From NCBI GenBank assembly GCA_000310025.1, contig FN649746.1, forward strand, positions 1,397,741 through 1,461,740: a stretch of DNA of 64,000 nucleotides, read 5' to 3'. The translations under genes and the position numbers were made by a program. This stretch comes from Ectocarpus siliculosus. Its lineage: Eukaryota > Sar > Phaeophyceae > Ectocarpales > Ectocarpaceae. The notes under the pieces are model-generated. The model was not told the origin of the DNA, did not search any database, and saw nothing but the letters and a program-made list of their open reading frames with translations. This document shows, one piece after another, positions 43,992-55,735 of this stretch (within the stretch, counting starts at the first letter, position 1; each line of letters opens with the position of its first letter).

Positions 43992-44508
43992 GTACTCATA
44001 ATCGTGCATGCCGTAGTCGTTAGACCATTGACCTAGCATCCCTACAAAGCCGGGACGGAGCACGCCGGGTTCTCACCGGAACAGGCTCTCATACCACCAA
44101 GCGCGAAGCGCCGTGAGGTATTCGGCGAGTCGCATGAAGGGTGCGCTGCATGCTGCTAAGGGTGTTCGGCATCTTGTGCTTACTTCCTTGCGTACGGATG
44201 ACAGCTGCGTATGACTTAATTTATTGTCTGGTGCTTTCACTTCCAGAGACAGTTATAAGCACTGTTTAACTGCCTCGAGGATGCTTGACCAATTTTAACA
44301 CAACGTGGTGCGATCATCCCCCTTGCGTGGAGTGAGGGTTCCCCACCCCGCACAACATGATCTACTCGACCACCATTAAGGTTACCGCCAAAAAGAAAAC
44401 CACAGGTAAAAAAAAACGTTAACCTGGTTGCCGAGCTCACGAAGTGAATTGGCTTGTTTTACAACGTCGTTGCCAAGCGACGAAACACAACCCCGATGTC
44501 AAACACCG
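43992..44508 (+). repeat. Right terminal inverted repeat of the 11-kb element
   Basis: The 44096-44508 part is inverted relative to 33436-33913. The 43992-44508 part matches the third copy (59955-60550) in direct orientation, including GTAGTCGTTAGACCATTGAC and GCATCCCTACAAAGCCGGGA. Only one outer GTTGTAAAACAAGCC-type unit is present here (two on the left). The outer end reads CAAACACC. Confidence 0.75.
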
Positions 44509-44654
44509 AGGCGCGGTGGCGTGATGGGGGGTTGCCTTCTCTGCGCCTCCTACGGTAATCGCGAAAAAGCAACAACGATACAACTCGACAACAACAGCTG
44601 CCGGAAATCGTTCATTATTCAGGCATCTTCCGAAGAGAGTTTGGCGCCTCCCCG

Positions 44655-45290
44655 TCATTCGTACTCGCCAAACCTTGAGCGCACCTCGAGGTCTGAGACT
44701 GTTTTCAAAATGATATTTAACCCCCTTCCTTTAGGATCAATCACCTTAAAGTTGCGTGGAACTCTCTTGCCTAACCACAGATGCAGGTTGTTGATGCTTC
44801 CTATTATTCTCTCCTCTTTAAGTAACGATTTCCCAGTGTCTTCCGACGCAACCCAAGCCAACGTACACAAATCCCACGCGCACACGATCAAACCCGATCG
44901 CACGCACACTGAACAGAAGTGCACATACATGCCGGCAACAGCCCGAATCTTGCATGACGTCATATCATGGCTTCTAATAACACCAAATAATCGTGGTCAA
45001 GCACCCTCGCAGGTCTATCTCCAAATACCACAACAGTTTTGTTGCTCTCGTTGCGCGTCAATCGGAACAGGACGAGACGTTCGTTGGACGTGTGGACAAC
45101 AGGCAGGTGGCCAGAGTGATGACCGAGATCATGTCGTATTAGCGCGGCCGTATCGCACATCGATTGGTACTAACGGACAACGTCCAAACCTCATGATGCC
45201 GTCTTCCCAACGGCACAATTGCTTCCCCATGGATCCGAACATTACGCAAAGGCGAGTGCGTATATTGTCAGGCGAGGCTCACGCATCGGG
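44655..45290 (-). pseudogene. Minus-strand coding-like fragments outside the right repeat
   Basis: Segments 44655-44963 (SLLKEERIIGSINNLHLWLG, NFKVIDPKGRGLNIILKTVS), 44960-45160 (RLVLFRLTRNESNKTVVVFG) and about 45130-45250 (KQLCRWEDGIMRFGRCPLVP) read like one protein passing through different frames. No domain recognised. The 339-residue plus-strand frame over the same region is probably its antisense shadow. Confidence 0.35.
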
Positions 45291-47260
45291 CAAAATTGGC
45301 TGCCATGGAGACATAGGAAACCAAGGTCACATAGCGACTACTCACATCGCTGTGGACCTACACGAGGTGTCATTTGTGAGTTGTTTCAATTTGATGGCAT
45401 TTTTGTTCGTAAAGTTGGGGCTTATCTGTACTGAGGGTCTACAGTAGTAATATTCGGTGGCGGATTGACGGTGCGGGTTTAGTCGTTAACCTTGGTCGTT
45501 TTCGGCTTGTTCGCTAAGTTCTTCCGGGGAAATGAACCTCGAATCGTCGATATTTCATTTCCTACCGTTTGTAGACCTGTTCGTTTTGTTGTCGGAACTT
45601 GGGTGTGTGTGCATACCTGCTTGCCTTCACCTTTGCTCTTCTCGAGCCCAGCCGGTAGCCGTATGTCGAGAGTTCCATTGTCGGCGATTGGAATCTTGAT
45701 TTCGGCAGTTCGAACCTAAGTTGAAACGCTTCCGCCGTTGGGTACGCATTTAGAAAGCTACAGTTTCGCCCTTCTCGCTTAAAAAATGAAGACAGGCGCA
45801 GTAGAAGAGCCGTTGTTGTCAGCGTGGTCCTTGATCGGAACAGATCAGCTACATGGACGACACATATCGACAGATCAAATCTTCGAGCCACCCTTAGCGA
45901 GCGAGGTCCCGTCACAAGTACATTAAAGCAGGCGGGTTTCTATCCGGCTCGGCGTATCCTCCCCGTCCCATCCTACGGTAGAGCCGTAGCTCAACGGAAA
46001 CAGCAATTCTCTGGCTTAGTCCTTCATCTCCTACATCCTGTGCATACGTTGAGGCTCACCACGACAGGAGTCTCAGCAGCTCGTGTCCACTTGGAACATT
46101 CCTCCCCCCGGTAGAAATGACGTTATTTCACTATCCGACACGCACATTCTCGGTGGTTGTTGCGGACGTTTAAGCCCGCGAACTAACCATTGGAGGCGAC
46201 TCTTCTTTTCCCCTTGCCTGTGCTTGTTTCACACCCCGCCCGCTTTGGGGCGCAAGGTTCCGCTTGTTTGCTAGTGGCGCAAGCGGGAGGCGAGAGCTAG
46301 GACGCGCCTCGGCCCACGTGTCACCCTGCCAGTGACGCGAAACGCTGGCGTCGAGGGGGCCCCGTGGCATGGTCTGTCGCGGCGTGGAGAGCGGCCCTGG
46401 CGCGCGTGGCCCAGCAAGTATCTCTAGGGGGAGCAGGAAAATGCTGCAAAAGCGAAAATCGTCGGTAATGGTGGCCTCAGAAGTCTCCGGATCACCCCCG
46501 CCTCCACTCTCTCCGAACCCCGCCCCTCTCTCCGATTCGATCAAGTAGCCGTGTGCAGCCCTCCCGAAACGTTGAGTTCCACTCCCGTTTTGCCACACCT
46601 AATCTCTTCCATGTCCGTCGCCCACGGCTCGCGAGCGTCCGCGACTTCGGCGAGAGGGAGAGAAAGAGAGATGGCAAATGCCACACTGTCGCGGCCCCGT
46701 CTGCCACCAGATGCAACGACGACTACGGCGACCACAGGGATTCCTTCCACTACCCGGCATTGGATTCTTAACCGAGTACACGCTACGTTACGCCAGGGGG
46801 GGGGGGGGCTCGAGACATGAGATGGGTTGCCGGTTTATTTCTCCCGACGTGACAGGTAAACGTGTTTCATGAGGATGCCTTCGTGTTTGTAAATTTTACA
46901 AGGGGCCGAACAGCAGCGCACTTGACCATAAAAATAATCGCGAAGATAGATCGGTGAGCGGAAGCCCGAGGAAGGAGCGTAAAGGAAGGGGGGTGTTGGG
47001 TTGCTGCTGATTGGTCGGTCTTCTCTGTCGTTCGGGGTCCGGCGTCACGTTGGAATCGGTGGAGGCGCCCCGTCGGCAGTGGGAGGGAAGTTCAATATGA
47101 CACGTGATGAAGAATCAACGCAATAAAATACGTCGGTTCCTACGAATGCCGTAGAATTTGAAGTGTTTCCACGGTACGGAGTGCTGACCTAACGTTACAT
47201 AGAAGCACCGCAGATTTCACCGCCCGCTTTACGTAACCTGCTGTCTTTTTTCCTGTGTTT
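45291..47260. other. No gene assigned
   Basis: Minus frames at 45562-45915 and 46170-46598 have protein-like stretches but no recognised domain or splice pair. A run of ten G near 46797 and short GA-rich stretches are present. Confidence 0.25.
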
Positions 47261-47268
47261 CAACAAGT

Positions 47269-47529
47269 TTACCCCTTTTTGTATATCAACCGCCGCGAGG
47301 TTTCGTGATTTAATGTTTGTAGGTCAGGATCAAAGACTTCTTTTCTCTCCTTGAATATTCGTCCAAATCGTTCGGGCTCTCCTTGTTTTCCCGAAGATTG
47401 TTGTGTCGTTGGTTTTGTGTGAAAACCTTGCACCAATCGATACTTCCATATTTGTTTTAAGGCGTTTCGTGGAGGACAGAATAATAGTGGATGGGCCAAG
47501 CGACACATTTGTTTGTGCATGCTCATCAC
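47269..47529 (-). other. Small coding-like frame, unknown
   Basis: An 86-residue minus frame (QIWKYRLVQGFHTKPTTQQS, ERFGRIFKERKEVFDPDLQT) ending RLIYKKG. Hydrophilic and free of low complexity, but nothing known matches. It could be an exon of an unresolved minus-strand gene. Confidence 0.3.
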
Positions 47530-47894
47530 GAAGAAAATTCTCGGTCAGGACGTCAGGACTTGATCGTGTTGCAAATCGTTGTTCAGGAGAAGCACCGTAT
47601 GATCTGTTGCGTTTGTAACATGTAGTTGGTCCTCTCGAATATATCAGTCAGTGCCAATATTTGAACCGACGTGCCGGGCCCCAGCCAATTTGTCGTGCAC
47701 CCTCAGTTGGCGAAAGTAAATACCGAGATGGACAACCAGATGGCGTTAGATTTAAGGACTGAAGGGGGTACGGCGAACGAGGGACGGTGAGAAAACAATC
47801 GATCTAGTCTTCACAGACGTGCTTCTCGCAGAACCGCGCTGGAAGGGCGTAGGGATGGCCACGTTAACGAAACGGACAGCTGTGGGAGCACAGC

Positions 47895-48165
47895 CTTCTG
47901 TCCGGATGGTGATCCGTCAGCACACTATTGGTGGCATTCTTGATCGAACCTTCCCCTTGCCCGCCCCGGTTAGATATTCAGCACGGAGAACCATTTCCAC
48001 CTTCATTGAAAGCGAGGCAACTGCACAGCCCTGTGCTCGGATGGTGATCCAGTAGCGCAATACATGTAAGTGGTGTTCTTAATCGAACCTTCCCCTTCCC
48101 TTCCCCAGGTAGATACGAAGCGGCACCATGTCCACCTACATTGAAAGCGAGGCAACTAAAATGCG
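47895..48165 (+). repeat. Tandem duplication, 135-bp spacing
   Basis: GGATGGTGATCC at 47904 and 48039, GATCGAACCTTCCCCTTGCC-like, and CATTGAAAGCGAGGCAACT at 48004 and 48139 keep the same 135-base offset. Confidence 0.8.
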
Positions 48166-51100
48166 AACGTGCTACTCTCTCACCACCCCCCGTCGACTAG
48201 ACAGAACAGGGTATGGAATGAAACGCCGGGCAACAGAAGCACGCGTGCTGCAGATTCTAAACGTTACCTGTAGCGTGCGATATGTACACATGGCTTCTAA
48301 CCCTTCATCATACCCAACCCCGTTTTTACCCAAGACACCGGCGGCTAGTAACGACCGATGTTGCGAGTCTGGCCTACCTAAGCCGAAACATGAAGAGGAA
48401 AACATTGCTGACAGCACCAAACATCCGTAAGAACCGCGCGGCTATCCTGGCGGTGGCTTTGCCAATTTTTCCCTGGAAGGACGCCGACTTTGTACAAATG
48501 GACCTGTCAAACGCGATATATACACATTGCGCACCGTTTCTTGCTGTCCTTGAGCCCCATCAAGCTTGCACTGAACTCTTGAGAAGGCTACGGTGCCCAG
48601 CTCATGACTACTAGACGGAGACATGCTGGAAAAACAAAAAAACAAAAAACAAAGAGCAACGAATAAATCCTCTCGAGTGTATTATTCATGTATTGACCGC
48701 CTCCCCACGCAACGTCTCCTCTCGTGCAAGGTGCCGCATCGATGTACCGCGCGCATTCACAGTAACCCGTACGCCAGAGCCCTACAGTACCGAATCGAAC
48801 CCGTGGAATCCTTACCCTGAAAAGTGCCTCACCGCCGCAGCAAGGCAGATTGGTACCTATCGAATTCCAACTCTCTTGAATTCCCATCGTAGAGCAATAG
48901 CGTTCAGCCCCCGATGCCATCGCGCGTCTTCGACTAACCCTGATGTGCATGCCGCCTCTCATTCATCCAAGCAGTTACGGCACGAGATAGCCGAGCGTGC
49001 GCGGCTTTGTCAAGCTTGCCGAAAATCCGGTGGACGCCGAACAGGAGCGCAAGCATCTGTGGAGGAGTTGGGGCACCAGAACGCACCATGCCGCCAAAAT
49101 CGAAATGAGCTCGGTTCTTCATGACGACACGTCAAGTTGAGCTTGTTCGACTGGCGGCCATCGATACGTCCTGCCGCTTGGTTCTCTACCGGAGGACACA
49201 GCGGCAGCAGCATGCCCGCAAGGCTCAATAAGGCCGGAAATATAAATATGCACAGAATTTCTGGCCCAAACGACCTAACGTCGCAGCGTGGAGGGTATAG
49301 TCAACAGCGCGCTCACTCACCAGAAATATGATCGCGAACTGAGCGGGGTGCGGCAGGTCGTTCCACATGCACCTGGCACCAGACGGAAACTCAACCAGCC
49401 CTGCTCGGCGCGCACCAGAAGCAAAGTCGCGGGTGAGGGGGAGGAATCGAAAACCCATGTGCGCATGACCGCTAGCCTACAAGACACACGCTAGGAGCCC
49501 CGCGCATTTGTGCTGACGAGCCATTACTAAGACTAGCGGGCACCCCCCGACAGGTACATCCACCGCACTTGAAACTGTAGCTGCACTCGATATCATGTAT
49601 CATGCAGTATTTCCGGTAGGATATCGCGTGGTCATGAGCAGGACAGGCACAGCGTTTCCAAATTCGACGCCGTACGTAGGCAGACCCCCCTCAGCCCGCA
49701 ACACGGCCGACAACATGAGTGTTCGCCGCTCACTGTTGCTTTCCACGACGCTCACGGTCATTGCTGACATCAGGATCGCCACCAGGAGGTGAGACCTACC
49801 GCGGCGGCGTACAATGGGAACAGACAAGGGGGAGTAGAGGGCAACATGAAACGAGTAACACAGGGCAGAGTCAGCGGTCACTGCATATATGTGTGCGTGA
49901 AGCAGGCACGAATTACCGAGCAACGTAAACGACAGTCACATGCCAAGGATCGTTTCCCTTGACAGTTCCAAAACCGCTCGTCTCCGGCCGCACCAATGTG
50001 GGGGTGTACGTTCCACGGGTGCGCCCAAAAGCGTCAATGCCCCGACTTGCAGAGGATTCGGGAGTCTCGGTGCTGCGACACATGGCTGTCATCGCATGTG
50101 CGACCATACATGCACACCTGGTCGAATACGTATGTATGGGAGCCCTGAATAGGACCACTCCTTCCTCAAGACATGGCCCCCCTGGCAACAGGAACACGCT
50201 TGCGAAGGCGTACTGATTCCACATTGACTTCTAGAAGAGAAACAACCGTCATCCCACAGCCAACCATGCGTTCTACAGCTTCTATCCCGAATGTTTCAGG
50301 GCATGTAGACCTACTGTACAAAACGACGCCAAACGGTGCGGAACCACCATCCAACAAGCCGTTCCAGCTCCAATTTGCGCAACCGACACCACTGAACGCT
50401 TCAAGCGTCCAAAAAGATCCCGAATACTGCAAGTATTACGTAGGATATCGCGGTTCGCGGATGGGCCGCCAGGTCGTTGGTGGGTTACTCCCGTATTTCG
50501 AATCCCGTTTGGTCATGTGTACCTTCGTAGCGCGGGACGTCGCTTGCGGGCCTCCCGGGTCTTGCTCTTGCTGATCATCGCCGAAGCCCCGAGTTCAAGA
50601 AACGTAGGAGTCGGTGGCGGAAACAAGTCTTGCCAACCTATTGAGGAGACACCAGAAGCAGTGGTCCATGATGCGAGCTGCACGTGGTGCCGATCATTGC
50701 TAGAGGAGAGGGTCCAAAGGCCGTGCGTGCTTTTGCGGGATTTGAGTACACGAATCTGAACGGTAGTGCTAGGGAACGAATGGCAGGTTATGGCTGGAGT
50801 TTCTAGTTCTGGAGGAATGTTGTCACGGGATGAGTAGCGATGGGAGACATGGAGTTTTGATATTGACAAATTTTGAAAACAAACGCAAGAAGAGCACCAG
50901 AAAAGGCACAAAGAGACACACTAGTTGCAAGGAAAAGCGAAAAACAGAAATGGTTGATTTTCGCACAGGGCGGCAGTAGAGACTGCTCTAAACATACGTT
51001 TCACGTGTCTACCTCCGCACACCTCCTTTGAATCAAGTTAGAAATTCACACTACTCTTAGTTCAAGTCAAAAGAGCCCAAACGGCAGGCGCTCAGACAAG

Positions 51101-52954
51101 GTCGGTATTGCACTAGGTTCTACTGATGATACCACTAGAGGACACCCTATGGCAGCGTGGTGTGTGTGTAGGCGCGCTCAGATCTGCTTCTCAGGTTGTG
51201 GTGATATCGAGGGTCGTAGTAGTGGCCTGCAATCTCTGCAAATCTCCGCATCCTGCGTGTTGTATTGCTAGGGCTCGCCGCCACTGGCCCCGGTTTCCAC
51301 TGTGGGTTGAATGCAGTAACCGATGCCACTCGCTACTGCTGACGACCTTCCCTTCACGGGTTTACGATCCGTGGCGGTGAGCACGGCGGTTAAAAGTGTG
51401 TGGTTCCGGCAAGTTCCGGCGCAGATTTCGGTCTGTTTTCGAGGCTGCTGCGACCTTCGATATTTCAGCTCCAGTAGCAAACCTGAACGTGGCAGCACAC
51501 AGGACGCCTCTTCGTGTGTCATGAACTTACAACAGTAGAATGCATAGACTACAACCGTAGCGGCGGGAAGGTTGCTTTCCTTTTTATATTGGATTTGAGA
51601 ATATAAATGGAGCCAGCGTCAAAGCACTTTGTCTTTAATCCCTGAACTGCGTGTCCCAGCAGTTGGCACCGCACCCCCCCATTTTATTAAGTCCACCAAA
51701 GAGAGAAAGGCACCAGCATCAGCGCTGCTCGTAGAGAAGATAATCAATGAGAAAATCTCTACCGGGGTCTTCAGGGATTGACATTTGAAACCAGCAGTGC
51801 GCCGTGCTGTGTGCAGCCTCGCGCTGGCGTTTGAGAACGACCTTTTCCGTTCTTCGACGGCCACATATATATATGTGTATTCGAGGGGTGTTGGCCTGCG
51901 CGAACCATGCTCCTACATGTTCGAGTACCCGTTCGTGTGGAAGGCCAGATCAGGTCAACTCCACGACCTGTGCTGATCGGTGAAAGTCTATTGGATCGCG
52001 TCATGTCGTGAACTGTTCTATAAGCCATGGATACAGGGGGAAAGTAATACAGCACGCTCGCTTTTCAATTTTTTGACGCTATTGCCAATGATGTTTGGCG
52101 GGCACCACTCACACATGTGATCCCGAAATGTTTCAGCTCTTCTGCCGCGGTTTGGCTTTCTCTAGAGCAAAGAGACACATCGGATAACAAATCGCACCTG
52201 CTGTGTACAGTACTCAACACACAAAAAAAAACACCTCGACACCTTACCAACTTCAACCCTAGAGAACGGCCGACAAAATAATAATATCCCATCGAGGTAC
52301 ATCGTGCACACATGCCCTATGAGTCTACATTCACAAACACAAGTAGGACGTTATATTTGATACCTCTGTCTCTGTTCAAGCACCCCCGGGAGGAGATGCG
52401 TTGTGTGTCTCCATATTTTCAGCGTTTCGCTAATGTTAATTAGATTAGATCGAACGTTCAAGGTCCACACAAATTCCAAACCGCGCCGCCCGCAGCATAC
52501 CAGCAAACAAGTATGAAACACGCCACCATCAGCAGTATATACGTGAGGCATGACCCCCTTGTCTATTCGCGAGTATGTCGGGCACTTGCTGAAAACTAAG
52601 GGAGCATGCGTTCGCAGTAAGTCTGAGCCGGTGTGAGCTGAAGTTCAAAACATCGAAACAGCAACCAGTCAGTCTGGTATCAATCAATCGTGACGTGGCG
52701 ATGCAGCACGTGGCGGTTCCACTGACCTCTCTCTCAGATCAGTCCACGCACGAGAGCCAGAGCCGGCCTGTGTGCAATGCGTTTGTTTTTTTGTGCGTTG
52801 CGTGCAGATTGCGTGGTGGGGGGAAGAAGGCAGTGGGCAGAACGGTGGGCAGGCGTGTTAGAGGGCGGATAGCGGGTAGCGGCCTGATTACACGCGAATT
52901 TGCGTGAACGGTAATAACCTGCGGCGTTCACACGACTTTTTTTTTTTTTAATTA

Positions 52955-53065
52955 TTATGACACAACGAATCCATCTCTATCATAGAAAAGAGTCTGAGAC
53001 AGATTAGCAATGAATTCATAGCGTCAGAAAGTACCTGTATGTCTAGTATTTCCCAGACAGCATAT
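52955..53065 (+). repeat. Dispersed repeat, copy 2 of 2
   Basis: Same order of landmarks as 30660-30792 (CACAACGAATCCATCTCTAT, AATGAATTCATAGCGTCAGA, ATTTCCCAGACAGCATATA), with a few short deletions. Confidence 0.7.
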
Positions 53066-53238
53066 ACTTGTAGGTACGTACGTATGACCCAACGAATCCA
53101 TCCCCATCGAAAACAAATTAAAAAAAAAAAGAGTATTTTTCTTTTTTTTCCACAGAGTGCGCTTTCAGAAAAAAATCGAAGCGTCAGGAGAGCGTGAGCG
53201 TGTGAGAGAGGTGAGAGGGTGCGAGGTTTCGAATGTCG

Positions 53239-53270
53239 CAGAGAGAGAGAGAGAGAGAGGGAGGGAGGGC
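53239..53270 (+). repeat. GA microsatellite
   Basis: An uninterrupted GA run followed by GGGAGGGAGGG. Confidence 0.85.
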
Positions 53271-55594
53271 CATTGGAGTAGAGTGCAGCAGTGCCGTCTG
53301 AAGAGTGGCGCGTCGAGGATTTTTTTCGGGGTATCTGTGGCGTCCCGCGCGGTGGGTAGCGTTTCGTGCAGTCTCAATTGATTTCAGGGTGTCCTATAGT
53401 CCTATATATAGCCAATTTAGGCAAGCCTAACCCGAAACACGAACAGCAGTCTTTGGAATCGGTGTCGGAAATGACGTACCGCAAGAAGAGTGTTCGACAG
53501 CGCCGAAGAAGGGGCCGAAGAGGCACTCTAAAACCCACGCGATGGTTGTCGAGCTGCCGGACTCTCGCTCTTCTTCACTGCTTAGCGGGTAGCCGTGCTT
53601 AATCTGTTTGTGTTTGGGCTGGACGCAGAGCTCACGCGAGTCTTTCGCTGTGGGCATGTGCACCACTGCTTGCTGTGGCACGAATTTTATAGCACATACA
53701 TAGACTAGCACCCGCCCACCCGCTTCAAAATATTTTGGTTCAGAACCGAAAAACCACGCGTTTCGGCAAACGGGCGGAGCAAATACATCGTCCTCCGGCG
53801 GGTCGCGTCTGCTCCATTGCTCGTGCGTATCATGTAGCACATCGACACATCCACGGGCGACATGAAGGATTCGGATATCGGCTGCGGAGAGGGGCGAGAC
53901 TTGCAGCGAGGCCGTGCACGTGCGGATTTCAAAGCTAGGTGTGTCGCGGGGTAAACCTACGACACGATCAGATCCAACCAGCATATACAGCGCCACCAAA
54001 AGGTGAAGACTCTACATACTGTACTTGCTGTTTTGCACCGGGGTGAACGACGGCACCACATGCGAGCCCTTCGTGAGACGTACAATAGCGATGATGCTCA
54101 TTCGATTGAAATGCTGGCCCGCTAACGCAAACATCCACAACGAGATTCGAGGCTCAATGTTCTAGTGTAGTCTACTTGTCTGCCGAGGACCGGGGCACAC
54201 ACATTTCAGTATAGCAGTAAAGGACACAAAGGACCGGGTTCAGAGCAGTCACTACACACTAAAGCTACAGTAAATCTGAAACACACGGTCAATAATAGCA
54301 AAACAGCCTATGCTCCATCGATGAGACACTGCAAGGATTGATTGGTGTTTCTTGCTGAACGGGCGGGCCGGCAAGCCACGACGAAAAAACAGCGGCATCG
54401 ACGCATCTTCGAGGGCACGCGATTTCCGTCGTTCTCTCTCACGTTCAGCTATCCCTACATAACGCGACCCCACGCAAGAATCTGAGAGTTACTAAATCGC
54501 GTTAAAATATGATCGACATTCGAGAACTTGACGATGAGAACAGGTACTACGTAAATAGCTTTTTATAAAACCTACAATCCGCAGTCAGTCGCGTTTGCGG
54601 AACCCCACAGAGGTAGCAAGAAACTTCGAAGGCGCTCATCACGTGTAGGAGGCCTGGTCACGCTTGGGGCTTCGCGCTTGGGAGAGCAGCTCTGCTTGTC
54701 AGATACGACGACGGCGCGGACAAAGCAGTCCAGTGGGTGACGGCAGCGAAAGCAGTACACGTGAGGAGTGTCGGCCAGTGCCAACAACGTACAGCTGTAG
54801 AGCGGAAAGATGTTTGGGGTGTGTCAAAGCGTGTACTTCGTCATCACGCTCGCGGGTCTCTTGTCGAGAGCGTCCCTGCACCAAGGGGTGACTCAAGTTC
54901 ATTTACTTTTTAGAGAGTGAGACATGAGCAAAAGACATGAAGAGCCTAATGCGTCAAAGTCCATCACACCCACACCCATCAAACCTGCGTAACCCTCGGA
55001 GATCTCGGAGATCTCGGCGATCCGTGCTCCGTCGAGTATACACAAACAGCCCCCCTACTTGGTACGAGAGACGACGAAATCCTTCGTACATATTGCCAGG
55101 TAACAACGGCAACAACTCCAAAAGCCTTCCATCGTTCATATCCACAAAATCATCTCAACCCCCGGATCTAAGTATGGAATATTCAAATTTCAAATGACTA
55201 TTCCTCCTAATCCATCACGGAACTTAACTAGAGTCTTTACAATCACCCCTTCGAGAAAATATTGTCGCAACAAATTCTCAAGCAGTCAAAACAAAGAATC
55301 ACCCTAGGGAAATACTCAGCAGAGATCAACATTACATCAGAGCACGTCATAAAGACTCCGAACGGATGCCTCCGGGAAAACGCGTCAGGTACAAGTATTC
55401 CTTCGAACAATATCCTCGCGCGCAACCTTTGATCAATTTCAAATAAGATTCGGAAGCACGCAAGCCTCAACCATGTCTTGTTCAAAATATGCCAAATCCT
55501 TCCTCCTGTACATCGTTCGGAAAAATTGACAGTACCAAGTACGGCAAAGAGACAAAATTCCCAACCCCAGCGCCTGCAAAATGCCGTTCCTTGA

Positions 55595-55735
55595 CTATGC
55601 CGTTTCTCCAACATCGAGACAACACGGAAGAATTTTCAACAGCCCCCCCCTGCTGAAACATCTCCCCAAACACAAGATCTTAGACAGCCCCCTGCTGCAA
55701 CATCTCCCAAGACATTCATCCAATCCATTCAATGC
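55595..55735. repeat. Short tandem repeat (CTGCTGAAACATCTCCC type)
   Basis: CCTGCTGAAACATCTCCCCA at 55649 and CCTGCTGCAACATCTCCCAA at 55690 are adjacent copies with a spacing of about 41 bases; a weaker third copy (CCAACATCGAGACAACACGG) precedes them. Confidence 0.6.

Larger units (their letters stand above)
33436..44508. mobile_element. Inverted-repeat-bounded element of about 11 kb with adhesin-like genes
   Basis: Long inverted repeats face outwards at both ends. Between them lie minus-strand genes without visible introns (33865-36245 and 36525-37896), a GC-rich tandem repeat, and a LINE inserted near the right end. Removing the LINE would leave about 7 kb. Long terminal inverted repeats with a discoidin/fibronectin-type protein recall Maverick/Polinton-like viral elements, but no DNA polymerase B, retroviral-type integrase, packaging ATPase, protease or capsid gene is seen, so that identity is only a hypothesis. 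It could instead be a non-autonomous derivative or a different transposon type. Confidence 0.5.

Noticed and set aside
43992-44090. tRNA-like look of the GTAGTCGTTAGACCATTGAC segment
   Set aside because: No consistent acceptor stem or T-arm can be drawn, and the segment is part of a repeat present twice.
33436-44508. Confident assignment to Maverick/Polinton or a phaeovirus
   Set aside because: None of the hallmark replication or capsid genes is present, so only the repeat structure and adhesin-like cargo support it.
44428-45447. 339-residue plus-strand frame
   Set aside because: Starts inside the terminal repeat and has no domain; the minus strand over the same stretch gives more protein-like segments, so this is probably an antisense shadow.
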